From Callipepla californica brunnescens (taxonomy: Eukaryota > Chordata > Aves > Galliformes > Odontophoridae): a stretch of DNA of 64,000 nt. Below the pieces are notes generated by a model that was given only the letters and a program-made list of their open reading frames with translations, had not been told where the DNA came from and made no database searches. Location: contig JALIRH010000048.1 in the NCBI GenBank assembly GCA_023055505.1, positions 2,938,166-3,002,165 of the forward strand, in the 5' to 3' direction. Positions 1 to 10,511 of the stretch are shown here, piece by piece (the first letter of the stretch is position 1; every line of letters begins with the position of its first letter). Made by a program: the position numbers and the translations under genes.

Positions 1-295
1 CAGTGGAACTGCTGTGTATGCTCTGTCAAGAGCATTTTTAGTACCGAAAAGTCCCAGACATTCACGTTTGGAAATCCTTCAGCCACAGGTTCCCCTTTTG
101 GATTCAGCTTTAATCCTCCAAGGAAAAGCGGAGATGGCACTTCTCCACTTCGGAGAGCGGAGCTGCAGAACAGGGTGGCTGAAGCCCCAAAAAGCTCTGG
201 TGCGCCTCAGAAACTTTCAGACAGCAAGGCATCCAACTTGGCTCCTTCAGCACGAGCTGGGCCCTGCAACTTCTCATTTAAGATTCTGGACAGAG
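1..295 (+). CDS. RANBP2: RANBP2 zinc-finger/linker exon, duplicate copy 1 (cut by window start)
   Basis: Reads in frame from base 1 ([13 protein letters not shown]...) and ends at a GTGAGT donor in phase 1. It begins like a RanBP2 zinc finger, with the Trp and the first Cys pair, but has no second Cys pair where the finger should close. An FG-type linker (TFTFGN, SPFGFSF) follows. It is nearly identical to the exon at 2295-2642; I see only Q/K and A/V replacements. Its own acceptor lies left of the window. Confidence 0.85.
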
Positions 296-634
296 GTGAG
301 TGTTACTTGAACTCATGATTAGTGTGCCCGTTATTAGTCGAGTGCTTATTAATGTTCGTTTGACTTTTTTTGTCTTCATGTGTAGTTCATTTCATTTCTA
401 ATGCGTGTCGGTGAATCTTCAAATTGCACATACAAATACAAACCTGTGTTCTGCAGGATCAGTCTTGAGTTAGATGGAGAATTGCAGGGAGGACTTGGAT
501 CTCTATGGAAGCGTTCTTTAAAATGTCAGGGTTGAGTGCTTAAAGGGCATTTTTTTTATTTAGTGTACATGTGGAGGCCTCACTCTGACTGGTGAATTAT
601 GAGAACAGCGTTTGTGCTTAAGCTAAAACTTGAA
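1..634 (+). repeat. Tandem duplication unit, copy 1 (partner 2347-3013)
   Basis: Copy 1 (window start to about 634) and copy 2 (2347-3013) align through the exon and about 340 bp of following intron, with few substitutions. Copy 2 has about 40 extra bp near 2773-2812 and lacks about 16 bp present near 529-544. The left limit of copy 1 is cut by the window. Similarity stops after a shared stretch ending in TTGAATTAT. Confidence 0.88.
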
Positions 635-2294
635 TTATCCCTGTGATTGAGTGGCTGGGTATTCTGCAATTACACTGGGTACATTTACTTGGAGTCCTCA
701 GTGAGTGGTCTGTGCAATTTCAGATGCACAGCCTAAGTTACACCAGTTGTCTTTGTCCTTACCTTGAAGAGATCCTGTGATTACATCCCCAGTTACACAG
801 TGTCTCATACTGGCTAGAAGATAACTTACAGAAGCAGTGGCTGTGAAGCATTCACTGCAACGTGCTGAAGTACGTTTGTGCAGAGGCTGGGATTTGCTGG
901 CTTAATACTGATAGAGGGCTTCATGCACTGCTTCCACTCATCTGAGTGACTGAATCACATACTCACTTGCAGGATACCTGCCTACCTTTGTAATGTGCCA
1001 GTAGGTGCCACCTATTAAATCATCTATAGCTTTCCATCATAAGAATGCAAATTTCTTGTTCAAGATTTTTACTCTACGCCTTCATGTATGGGCTCAGAAG
1101 AGCTATTGAGATCTCATACGACCAAAAGGGTTTATTTATAGGGCTGCTGCTGCTGAGTTTGAGCTATTCTCTACTGTGCAAAAGACTGAAGCACTTGTAA
1201 TCAAAGAAGTCATTCAGTTTGGACCTAAAGGCTGGGAAGGGAGCACTTAAAGACACTGTTAAAATTGATCTGGTCCTTAGAACTTTTGATACTGTTGTTT
1301 TTTTGTTTTTTTTTTTCCTAGTGCTACATGTACTGGAAGAAACTAATGGAAAAATTGCTTTTAAATAACAGCTTTATTTTAGTGTGCTGTTGCGTCAGAC
1401 TATCAAGGAACATGTCTACAAGCGCTAAAGTTATCTTCTTTCCTTGTTGTCTTCCGCAGAAATGCATGTGCAGGAAAGTCAGTGTCCTCAGGAACTGAGG
1501 AGTACTCTGGTTTCTGTCTGAAGCTTCGTGTTTCATTTTCACTACATTGTGCCATGGAGCTGGCAGATCTTTTCTTACTTAAAAAGAAACCTTAAGCTTT
1601 ACCTTCTGCTGCCTAGCTTAACCTAATCCATACTAGAGCAGGTTGTCAAGTGGGCTGACTTTCTGAAGCAGTCCAACTGTTCTTAGAAACAACCAGTACG
1701 TGGATATTGATGTGCTTATGGGCACGTAACCAATTAACCGTTGTGCTTCTCTTAAGCCTTTACTTCTGAATTATTCCTCTAAACAGAAAGCTCTGTACAC
1801 GTGTGACCCTTAAACTGAGACATCCTTCTTCTCTGATTCCATTCTTTTGCAGTAATATTACGTGTTTCTGCTTTAGCATTAACTTTTGATTGTCATGCGT
1901 GTTCTGCTTGTGCCAAATAAGCTACTTTGTGTTGAAGAAGGGAGGACAAAAAGCTGCGTAATGTGATCTGTAGTGGTGTTTCTCCTTGCTGGGAAAGCTA
2001 GTTAAATTTCAGAAGGCTGAGAACAGTGTTTTGGTTGCTTTGGTAGCGTGGAACTAAAAGATTACTTCTAGAACGGGTTTTAGTAACTGCTGTTAAGGTA
2101 AAAGGTTGAGAGTCGTCAGTAAAAATCACAGGTCTCCCAGGCATATCACACAGAATTGTAGGGGTTGGAATTGACCTCTAGAGAGCGTCAAGTCCAACCC
2201 CCATGAATTTGAAAGAAGTTATATTCGTTTGCTGTTAATAAAACTAATGCAGAAGTAACTCTTCAACAATTTTCCTTTCAACTTGACCGTTTAG
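296..2294. other. Intron between the two RANBP2 exon copies
   Basis: Bases 296 to about 634 match 2643-3013, as part of the tandem duplication. The rest is unique, AT-rich intron-like sequence with one small CR1 fragment near 2143-2204. No other gene seen. Confidence 0.7.
2143..2204 (-). mobile_element. CR1 LINE 3'-end fragment
   Basis: The text has the usual reverse-complement CR1 3' end: an ACAGAATT start, GGGTTGGAATTGACCTC, then AAGTCCAACCC. Short and inserted in the intron between the duplicated exons. Confidence 0.75.
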
Positions 2295-2642
2295 ATACTC
2301 CAAAGGCTGCTCAGAGTGACGTGGGGACTGCTTTTCCTCTGAAAGGTCAGTGGAACTGCTGTGTATGCTCTGTCAAGAGCATTTTTAGTACCGAAAAGTC
2401 CAAGACATTCACGTTTGGAAATCCTTCAGCCACAGGTTCCCCTTTTGGATTCAGCTTTAATCCTCCAAGGAAAAGCGGAGATGGCACTTCTCCACTTCGG
2501 AGAGCGGAGCTGCAGAACAGGGTGGCTGAAGCCCCAAAAAGCTCTGGTGTGCCTCAGAAACTTTCAGACAGCAAGGCATCCAACTTGGCTCCTTCAGCAC
2601 GAGCTGGGCCCTGCAACTTCTCATTTAAGATTCTGGACAGAG
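2295..2642 (+). CDS. RANBP2: RANBP2 zinc-finger/linker exon, duplicate copy 2
   Basis: The acceptor TTTAG precedes 2295 and the donor GTGAGT follows 2642. The exon is 348 nt, phase 1 to phase 1, so a tandem copy keeps the frame. The product has a half zinc finger (W-x-C-C-x-C, second Cys pair absent) and then an FG/Ser-rich linker ending [10 protein letters not shown]. Skipping or including either copy leaves the downstream frame unchanged. Confidence 0.85.
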
Positions 2643-3013
2643 GTGAGTGTTACTTGAACTCATGATTAGTGTGCCCGTTATTAGTCGAGTGTTTATTATT
2701 GTTCGTTTGACTTTTTTTGTCTTCATGTGTAGTTCATTTCATTTCTAATGCGTGTCGGTGAATCTTCAAATTCTGGAGTTCCTACTTGAGGGAGTGTTAA
2801 GCGGTAGTTAATTGCACATACAAATACAAACCTGTGTTCTGCAGGATCAGTCTTGAGTTAGATGGAGAATTGCAGGGAGGACTTGGATCTCTATGGAAGC
2901 GTTCTTTAAAATGTCAAGGGCATTTTTTTTTTCCTTAGTGGACATGTGGAGGCCTCACTCTGACTGGTGAATTATGAGAACAGCATTTGTGCTTAAGCTA
3001 AAACTTGAATTAT
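2347..3013 (+). repeat. Tandem duplication unit, copy 2 (partner 1-634)
   Basis: Same orientation as copy 1, offset by 2346 bp. It carries a whole exon, so it is an exon-duplicating event in which the 348-nt exon preserves frame. Confidence 0.88.
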
Positions 3014-3462
3014 ATTTTCTGGAATTGGAAACGCTCCAAGCTCTTCAGTAGCACAAGTTGCTGCAGACACCTTGAATTCTTCGACTCTCTTTTTCAGCCC
3101 TAGATTGTACTTATTCTTCGTAGGTGATACCCCTACGGTTCTTCCCTATAGCTGTTTCGTTTGGTGTAAGAGCATAAATAATCCTTGTACCTCTATAGAA
3201 GTGCTGATCTGGTCCTGTGGTCTGTGGATTTCAAAGGCAGTAGGATAGGACGTAGTTGGGCATGCAGGTTAGAACTTGTTCAGTCTTAGCACGTTCTGTA
3301 ACTATGACTCTTTTTTCCTGTGGATGACTAGAAAGTATATAGCCTTCAGGTCCGTTTCTAGCAACTAAAGTAATAATTCAGCTCTGTAATGTGGGCAGTG
3401 GGGAGCTGGTGTTGCTACGGTTGAGAAATAATTTTCATGTTCTGTTCCATTTATGTACAAAG

Positions 3463-3630
3463 CTGAGAAGACCACTGAGCCATCAGACAGTCCATCATCT
3501 GATGATGTTGTAATTGTTTATGAGCTGACACCTACCCCTGAGCAGAGAGCTCTCGCAGGCTTTCTTAAACTACCGTCGACATTCTTCTGTTATAAAAATA
3601 AGCCTGGATGTGTGAGTGAGGAGGATGATG
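3463..3630 (+). CDS. RANBP2: RANBP2 internal exon (ELTPTPEQ motif)
   Basis: A 168-nt exon, phase 1-1, with acceptor ACAAAG and donor GTAAGG. It encodes [20 protein letters not shown], then [12 protein letters not shown] and an acidic tail. This is the repeat-type sequence of the RanBP2 SUMO-ligase/internal-repeat region. Confidence 0.88.
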
Positions 3631-4071
3631 GTAAGGAGTGTCAAATTTGATCTTCGTGTTGCTTTCTTTCTTTTTTTTTTTTTTTTGTGGGGGGGGGAAG
3701 GGATGGAGGGACCAACAGGCACTAATATTATATAGACAGGTAAAAACTGTCATCTTCCTTTTGGCCAATGTCTTTCTGCCTTCCTTTTCAAATCTGTTCT
3801 GTGGGACTCTTAAGTAAAGTTAACAAGGTCCTTGTTTCTTTAAAGCATGAGACCTGTGCCATAGGTATAGGCAGAAAAAGTGTCTGTAGCATAATAAGGC
3901 ACCTGTATGTAAATAAGAATTGAAAGCTTACTTGCTGATGTGTAAAATCCTTAGAACATGCGTAGCAGTCTTGCATGTGTGACCAGGCCTGTGAGTCTGA
4001 AAGGCTTAACAAACTTGGACTTCTGTGTTTGGAAGACCCTTGAGCACTGATGCTTATTTCCTGTCTTTAAG

Positions 4072-4152
4072 ATGAAGACTATGAAACAGCAGTTAAGAAA
4101 CTTAATGGAAAACTGTATCCCACTGATGAAAAAGAAAAAAGGAAATGGCAAG
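4072..4152 (+). CDS. RANBP2: RANBP2 internal exon (AVKKLNGKLY)
   Basis: An 81-nt exon, phase 1-1, acceptor TTTAAG, donor GTATGT. It encodes DEDYETAVKKLNGKLYP followed by a basic tail. It continues directly from the previous exon as in human RANBP2. Confidence 0.85.
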
Positions 4153-4673
4153 GTATGTCTGGAAACGCCATAGTTAATTTCTTAGATGATCAAGTGTCAT
4201 CTTCAAATGTGGAGGGCACTTAGGCTGTGAGGTTGACTTGATATTTCCTGAGATGGATAGTTTGGGGAACGCTGACCTGCGTTTTGGAGAGCCTCAAAAC
4301 AAGGGCATGAAACTGTTTTCTTAGCCTGAGACTTCTGCCTTTCTTTTTGCTGGGTAGGGCTGGGCTTTGTGAGATGCTTTGAAAGTCTGGGACACGGAAA
4401 AACTGTCTACCTCTGTGAATGTTGGCTACTTCTGCAGATAGGTGATGGAGATTCTAAGAGTTAATCTCTAATAGAGAGACCCAAGTTTGACAGACGTACA
4501 GTTCCCCAGTTCCCCTGAGAGTGACTTTTTAATGATACTACTTCAGAGGTTCTAATCTGAAATGAAGACGTTCTGGATATCATTAGGTTCCTTTCTAATG
4601 TACGTGCCAAAAATTACTTCAACGTTAAGCTGCCTTTCACCAGCTGTTTTCCACTAATTTTTGTTATTTGCAG

Positions 4674-4861
4674 TAGGCACCCTGGAGAAAAAGGAATTGG
4701 AGAGCGAATGCATTACTACTTCAGAAACGAAGCCTCCTGAGGAGAAGGCTGAAGAGGAAGTCCTGCTGGTTCCTTCTCCGTCTGCCTGTGGCGGTCGCAG
4801 TAATGCTGAAAGTGACAGTCCAGAAGACTCTCAGGCAGAAGTTAAAACTCAGTTACCTGAA
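4674..4861 (+). CDS. RANBP2: RANBP2 internal exon (acidic, diverged)
   Basis: The acceptor is TTTGCAG. The end is set at a GTACGG donor because this gives phase 0, which matches the next exon. Reading through instead meets a stop at 4931-4933. The protein is Glu-rich (PPEEKAEEEVLLVP) and only loosely resembles the mammalian sequence, with no clear second ELTP/LKLPPTFF repeat. The donor choice is moderately certain. Confidence 0.65.
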
Positions 4862-5525
4862 GTACGGATCAAGCCTTTCCAAAACACTTGGTCTATAAAT
4901 TCGCAGCATTCCTCTCAGCTTCTTTTCACTTAGTGACAAATAAAGCATCCAGCAGCTTGGCTCCTTTGGCTGTGCCTCAAGTCTGTTCTGGCGCTGAAAC
5001 CTGGGGTGTAGAGCTGAAGTTTCTCAGGGAGAGAAACCTCCTGAAGTAGAAACAGCTTTGGCTAGCAGAACTTTTGTAACACGTGTGTAAGAGTGAAGTG
5101 ATTTCAGGGAGATTTCCAAGAGCTGTAGGACTTGTTTTGTAATCGTAGCGCTTCTAAGGTACTTCAGTCTCTTGTTGGGCTGAACTTCAGTGAGTGTTGA
5201 GAGTAATGAAGAGCGTCTGAAGCCTTCTTGGGTTTTTTCTTGGGTTCTTTCCCCCCAGTTGTTCGCTTCTCTGAACTTCCATTAGTAGCTGTTCTGAAAC
5301 ATGAGCAGCACTATAGGAAAGTTGGAGTCGTAGTTTTTCAGACCGATGTCTTAAGTACTGCTGTTGTAATTAAGTGAAGGAATTGATAACACTGGAGTGA
5401 GGGGGAGAGGGAAAATGTGGCTTTTTGGGGGCAGGGAGGTGTGGTTCTTCCTGGTGTCCAGGCTTAATGTGGCTTGAGTATTTAGGCTCTCTGGACTGAT
5501 TTGCTTACTGTTTTATTAATCTCAG

Positions 5526-5757
5526 GAGGGTGAAGTCACAGACTCAACTGACGTAGTCCCTCCAAGTAAGGAAGAATTACATACTCCATCAACCAGCGCA
5601 GCAGCAGTGGTATTTGTGCAGTCAGCTGCTAGCAGTGAACAACCAGATTCCACAGGAGCTGCTCACGAACCACAGAATTTCTCGGGAGCTGATGATAAAC
5701 CCGTGGACTTGTCAACTAAAAAAGAAGGTGATCCTGAGTGTTCGGGGTCAACAGAAG
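5526..5757 (+). CDS. RANBP2: RANBP2 internal exon (DKPVDLST)
   Basis: A 232-nt exon, phase 0 to 1, acceptor ATCTCAG, donor GTAAAA. The Ser/Ala-rich text ends in DDKPVDLSTKKEGD, matching the DKPVDLST motif of RanBP2 just upstream of the FAFGSK segment. Confidence 0.82.
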
Positions 5758-6237
5758 GTAAAATTGGGAGTATGTAACGATTTGTTTTGGCCTTCTTGTG
5801 CGTGTAGAAGATTAAGTATGCTGGTTTTTCTGGTATAGATGACTTTTATCTATTGCCTCAAACAGAGTACCAGCACTGAATTTGAGGCACATGTATCAGT
5901 CTAGTAAAAACGTGAAGGGGAGAGGAAATACTTCTGTCCATCAAATGTAGTATGTTCAGATGACACTGCTCCAAAGCACCGCTACTCTGTTTTATGATTA
6001 ATACTTGAATTAGCTTACTGAACACTTATTCATGTTCAGTGGATCTGCAGAGTCACAGAAATCACAGATGCGTATGGTATGCTGGAACTCATTCTTGAGC
6101 AGTTTCTTGAACTGTGATAAAACTGTCCTAATGAGAAGTTCCGTGCAAATTTTAAGGCTTCTCTAGTTTTTTCTTATAAATGTATGAGGTTTCTCTTAAA
6201 GAAAGAGAAAAACGTGTGACTTTTCCATCTTTGACAG

Positions 6238-6336
6238 AACATAAACCCATGTCGTTTGGCTTTGGGAATGCTTCAGGCTTGTCATTTGCAGATCTGGCTT
6301 CCAAGAGCTCTGGAGACTTTGCTTTTGGCTCTAAAG
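6238..6336 (+). CDS. RANBP2: RANBP2 exon (LSFADLAS / FAFGSK)
   Basis: A 99-nt exon, phase 1-1, acceptor TTGACAG, donor GTGAGT. It encodes MSFGFGNASGLSFADLAS and GDFAFGSK, very close to the human RanBP2 sequence that precedes the fourth Ran-binding domain. Confidence 0.9.
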
Positions 6337-6487
6337 GTGAGTTAACGTGTACCCTCTGGTACAGGTACACATCTGGGTTTGTGCATCCCACAGTGAACCT
6401 TTGTGCACCAGATTTCTGCTTACTGTCAAATGATGTGATAAACTTGTACATTTGTGTCACCTTAAAATGTCAATATCTTAATTGTAG

Positions 6488-6633
6488 ATAAAAACTTCAA
6501 GTGGGCAAACACAGGAGCGGCTGTTTTTGGAGTACAGCCGGCCAGTAAGGCAGAAGAAGATGAAGGTGGCAGTGATGATGAGGTGGTACATAGTGATGAT
6601 ATCCACTTTGAGCCAATTGTCTCCTTACCAGAG
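6488..6633 (+). CDS. RANBP2: RANBP2 exon ([10 protein letters not shown]), last one present
   Basis: A 146-nt exon, phase 1 to 0, acceptor TTGTAG, donor GTGAGG. It encodes [14 protein letters not shown], an acidic run and [10 protein letters not shown], the lead-in to Ran-binding domain 4. The Ran-binding and cyclophilin exons that should follow are not found. A long G tract starts about 70 bp downstream. Confidence 0.9.
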
Positions 6634-8305
6634 GTGAGGGAACTGTCAGAACTTAAAAGGAATAGTAAGATAAATGTATCTACTAACAGCAGGTACTTTT
6701 TGGAGGGGGAGGGGGGCGAGGGGGGGGGGGGTTGGAAGATGTCTTGTGTGCTTTGTTCTGTATTTTCTCACTGCCTGTGTGGAAGCGCCTTGCTGTTCTG
6801 AATTGTAGTGTGACTTTGTACGGGGAAGTGCATCAGTTAATGATGCAAACTGTAATATTTTCTTCTTCAAGTCAGTGTTGGTTCCGTAGGTTTCTGCAAG
6901 TAACTTTTGAGAAGCCAGAACCTGTTCATGATGGCATACTTGAAAAATGGTGTAGAGGAGGAACTCGAGTAATGGTGATACAAGTGATTTTTTTTCTTTC
7001 TACTGAAGACTTTTAGCTTGAGTTCTATTACAGCCTTCCCAGTTGGGTTTGAGAGACTTCTGGAATCGCTAAGCAATAATGGTGGAGCACAGTTAACTGT
7101 CCAAGGCTAAGAAAACATTTGTAGTTGGAAAAGAAATAGCTCTTCAGGAAGTAAGAGAACTTGAAGCTTCAGTAGAGCTTAGTGGGCCTTGAAGTAGCCT
7201 TATGTAACTTTGGAAGGCTTAACACAGTTGCTCATGTCTGGATTTTGTATTTAACCCTAGCGTGCCTAATAAGGTGAGAAGCTTGCAATGACTACAGTCT
7301 TTCAGTTTGGCTTCCTGTAGGGAATAGAACTTAATTACAGATTAGTATAACTATTAAGCAAGGCTGATAGAGCACACACAAACAGTGCGTAGTGTCCTTG
7401 AATTGGGTGTAGTCTGCAAAACGTTGTCTTCCTCTTCAGTATTTTGTATGCCTATCCTCATCTGTTAATTGTATTATGACTTCTGTGGCTTTCTTTCTTG
7501 TTTTACCTGCACTTTTTCTCCTTCGTTGTCACTTCTCCTAGTGGAAATGCCTTCCGTGACACATTTCTCCAGTTCTGTCAGATTTTCCTTAGCTTTGGAA
7601 GGTGTGTTAACCGAAGGATGCTAGAAACGAGTAATGTGCATGCATAAAGTGAGGAAGATATGCAGCTGTGAGGCTTCAGTTTATTATTTTCAGGTGATGC
7701 TTATTGTGATCAAATGCCAATATTTAGTTATTTAATGCCCTTCTAAAGGGTAACACCTGGGATGCTAATAGTGCTGTGCTGTCACTTAGCACGTCATTCA
7801 GCTGACCTGAAACTGTACTGGGAAATGTGCCAGAACATGTGATAGCTTTGTTGTTGTTGTATTTTTAGAAGTACAATACTACTCTTCGATGCTGCGTAGG
7901 GAAGTAGTGTTGTATTTCTAAAAACAATTTCCAGCTCTGGAATTTGCTGGGCTTTTATATTTTGAAAAGGCTGGACTGTTCATTGACTTCAGTGCACGAT
8001 GAGTGTCTGTAGAGCTGTGGGTACAAAACCACAGAAGAAAGGAAGGCTTTGAGTAATTTCTTGTTATCTGATGTCAGAATTGTAATAATTAATGTTATCA
8101 GTGACAGGCGATAGAAAATAAAATCCTGCACCTTCTTCTGAACTTGGTTTGCCTACCAAAGAAATTGTTTGAAAGACTTTATTCTCCTCCAGAAAAGAGC
8201 TGATAGAAACGAGTTTCTAGTTTCTAGTAGATGCTTAATCAGTATTTTTTACTGTAATCACGGGTGCCGGTACTTACCTGTCTTTTGATTGTGTTGTTGT
8301 TTCAG
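6634..8305. other. RANBP2-LIMS1 junction interval
   Basis: Contains the G tract (6702-6731) and otherwise unremarkable AT-rich sequence. No Ran-binding domain 4, cyclophilin or LIM1/LIM2 exon is recognisable, so the join between the two gene copies lies here. Confidence 0.6.
6702..6731 (+). repeat. G-rich tract, potential G-quadruplex
   Basis: Runs of 2, 5, 6 and 12 G separated by one to three bases lie about 70 bp after the last RANBP2 exon. The sequence meets the G-quadruplex pattern; folding in vivo is inference. Confidence 0.7.
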
Positions 8306-8453
8306 ACATCTGTCGCCCTTGTCATAACAGGGAGAAGGCCAGAGGCCTGGGAAAGTACATTTGCCAGAAGTGTCATGCCATTAGTGACAAACAGCCTCTC
8401 CTTTTCCAAAATGATCCTTATCACCCCGATCATTTCAACTGTGCAAACTGCGG
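8306..8453 (+). CDS. LIMS1: LIMS1 exon: end of LIM2, first half of LIM3
   Basis: Phase 1 to 2, acceptor GTTTCAG, donor GTAACT. Encodes [20 protein letters not shown] and later [13 protein letters not shown]. Compared with human it has small changes (HAISDKQPL instead of HAIIDEQPL). Confidence 0.93.
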
Positions 8454-9481
8454 GTAACTTGAGTTCCACTAAAGAAAACAGCTGGTTTTATTTGCTTCTT
8501 CCATTGACGTTGTAAAGTGCAAAGCAGTCCTGTGCAGCAGGCAAGAGGGATGAGTTCTGAGTGCCTTGCTACTATATCTATATCTCATTCCTTCTCTCGG
8601 GGAGGTAAAGTTGGACCTTCCATTCAAACAGCAGATGATCTGTTGGGGAGGAATGACAGACTGTAATTTGCAGTACAGTGTGGTACCTTAGGAAATAGAA
8701 AATCTGGGCACAAACTTGTTATAGCAGCCAAATGATTGACCTTATTTTTCTGCTACAAAGGGTAGAAAAGTGGTCATCTGCGGCTACTTCAGTCACGATC
8801 TTGCCTAAGTTCTCTCTTTTTGAGTTGGTTTGCACAAGTTATGTTCTAAGCTGTCCCTCCCCTCATTTTTTTCAGCTTCTGCAGCTGCAGAATGTATAGC
8901 TGCATGTTTCTACATGTCCTCTGATGCGTGGATCAGGGGGCATTGTAGGATATAGCACACGCTATTAGTTGTTTATTTGTTGGTACAAAGGAAGCTATCG
9001 TTTCAGTATCACAGCGAAGACTGATTGGAAAAACAACTGTAGTGTCGTGTCAGTGCTGCTGTCAGCTTATGTTTTTCTTTCTCTGATGTTTGATATCACG
9101 GACAAAATGCAGAAGACTACATTTTTCTTTCAGCTACATTTATGTAAATCTAAACTAAGCTGGTGCTAGGGAGGCCGGAATGTAAGCCAAGCATGACTCC
9201 AGCTTTCCAACATGTCTGAAGAAACTTAGTAGCTAGTTGCAGAGAGATCTGATGCATCCTACGTAGCAGGCTTTTCTCAGTTTACTGTGGAATCAATCAA
9301 TCTTGTTTAGAAAACCAGTAACATTGAACCGTCATATTTGACGCTGCTAAATACATTCCTGGAGTATAAATACAATTTCTCAAACAAGTGCTAAAAATCA
9401 AATTATCTCTACAGAAACTCTCAGGAGTTGAAACTGTTCAGTTCCTTTCTTCGTGCTCTCAATTAGTTCATTTTTGAACAG

Positions 9482-9632
9482 GAAGGAGCTTACTGCTGAT
9501 GCCCGTGAGCTGAAGGGAGAATTCTATTGTTTACCCTGCCATGACAAAATGGGCGTCCCCATCTGTGGAGCATGTAGAAGAGCAATGGAAGGACGTGTGG
9601 TAAATGCTATGGGCAAACAGTGGCATGTGGAG
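9482..9632 (+). CDS. LIMS1: LIMS1 exon: second half of LIM3, first half of LIM4
   Basis: Phase 2 to 0, acceptor TTGAACAG, donor GTAAAC. Encodes [38 protein letters not shown] and KQWHVE. Cys and His ligands are present. Confidence 0.94.
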
Positions 9633-10418
9633 GTAAACATCAGCTGACACATTGTCTTCCACAAATGTAAACATGAGCATACTTAACTGGAATCCTGCTG
9701 ATCGATTTCCATGAAAGGATTAGAAAACTATGCAGCAGTGATTTGCAAATGCATCTCCTAATCCCATTTTCAACCTTCATGTGTCTGATCTTCCACTGAG
9801 AAGAGACCTCTACCTGTGGAGCTAAAATCAGTAGTCAAGTCATCATTGCAAGGTCCTTGTAGAAGAAGATTGCACAAAATGAGAAGCAGGATACATGGAA
9901 AGGCAGAAAAGTTCTGTGACAAATGTAGGTAGTGCTGGTGGGCATTATAATATTCCTATGTCTTCCCCAGTTACTTGCCATGTAAGTATCTCTAAAGCAG
10001 TTGAGGCGACAGTTCATTTGCGAGATTTAATTCTCCATCTTCCATTTAAGTTATGATGATAAGCAGTCTAATCCTTTTGTTTTAAAATTGTCCTCCAGCA
10101 AGTGCTTTCTGCACAAGGTGAAGGTGGTGAAAATGATTGCATCTCACTTTATTCTGTCATTATTAATAGCATCAGAATCACTTCAGGGATTTTTTTTTTT
10201 TTTTTTTTTTTTGCTTTTTTATATCTTTGGGGTTGAAATGTTAAAGACAGTGAAAGGAATGGTGTTTTAGTGATCTAGAAGTACAAAAAATTGTTTTAAT
10301 TCTTATTTTCAAGATGGCACAGCTAGCTCAGTATTCAGTATAGGGATTGTTTGGTTTGCTTTCTTGGAAAAAAATGCCATTATTTACAAGTAATCAAATG
10401 ACATAATTTTCTTTGTAG

Positions 10419-10511
10419 CATTTTGTTTGTGCAAAGTGTGAAAAGCCATTCCTGGGTCACCGTCATTATGAGAGAAAAGGCTTGGCATATTGTGAAACCC
10501 ACTACAATCAG
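10419..10511 (+). CDS. LIMS1: LIMS1 exon: second half of LIM4
   Basis: A 93-nt exon, phase 0-0, acceptor TTTGTAG, donor GTAAGG. Encodes [20 protein letters not shown] and [11 protein letters not shown], essentially identical to vertebrate PINCH1. Confidence 0.95.

Larger units (their letters stand above)
1..6633 (+). pseudogene. RANBP2: Partial RANBP2 gene copy (internal region; 3' end missing)
   Basis: RanBP2/Nup358 is the cytoplasmic-filament nucleoporin and SUMO E3 ligase of the nuclear pore. Eight exons are readable at 1-295, 2295-2642, 3463-3630, 4072-4152, 4674-4861, 5526-5757, 6238-6336 and 6488-6633, all open, with GT/AG sites and matching phases. They correspond to the segment from a RanBP2-type zinc finger to just before the fourth Ran-binding domain; landmarks are [61 protein letters not shown] and EDIHFEP-like acidic text. 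The 5' part lies beyond the window edge. I see no Ran-binding domain 4 or cyclophilin domain between 6634 and the LIMS1 exons, so the copy is truncated. The reading frame is intact, so expression cannot be excluded, but a complete RanBP2 cannot be made from this piece. Confidence 0.85.

Noticed and set aside
6634..8305. Search for RanBP2 Ran-binding domain 4 and cyclophilin exons
   Set aside because: Neither the YRWDRD-type nor the GFGFKNS-type coding text is visible on the plus strand.
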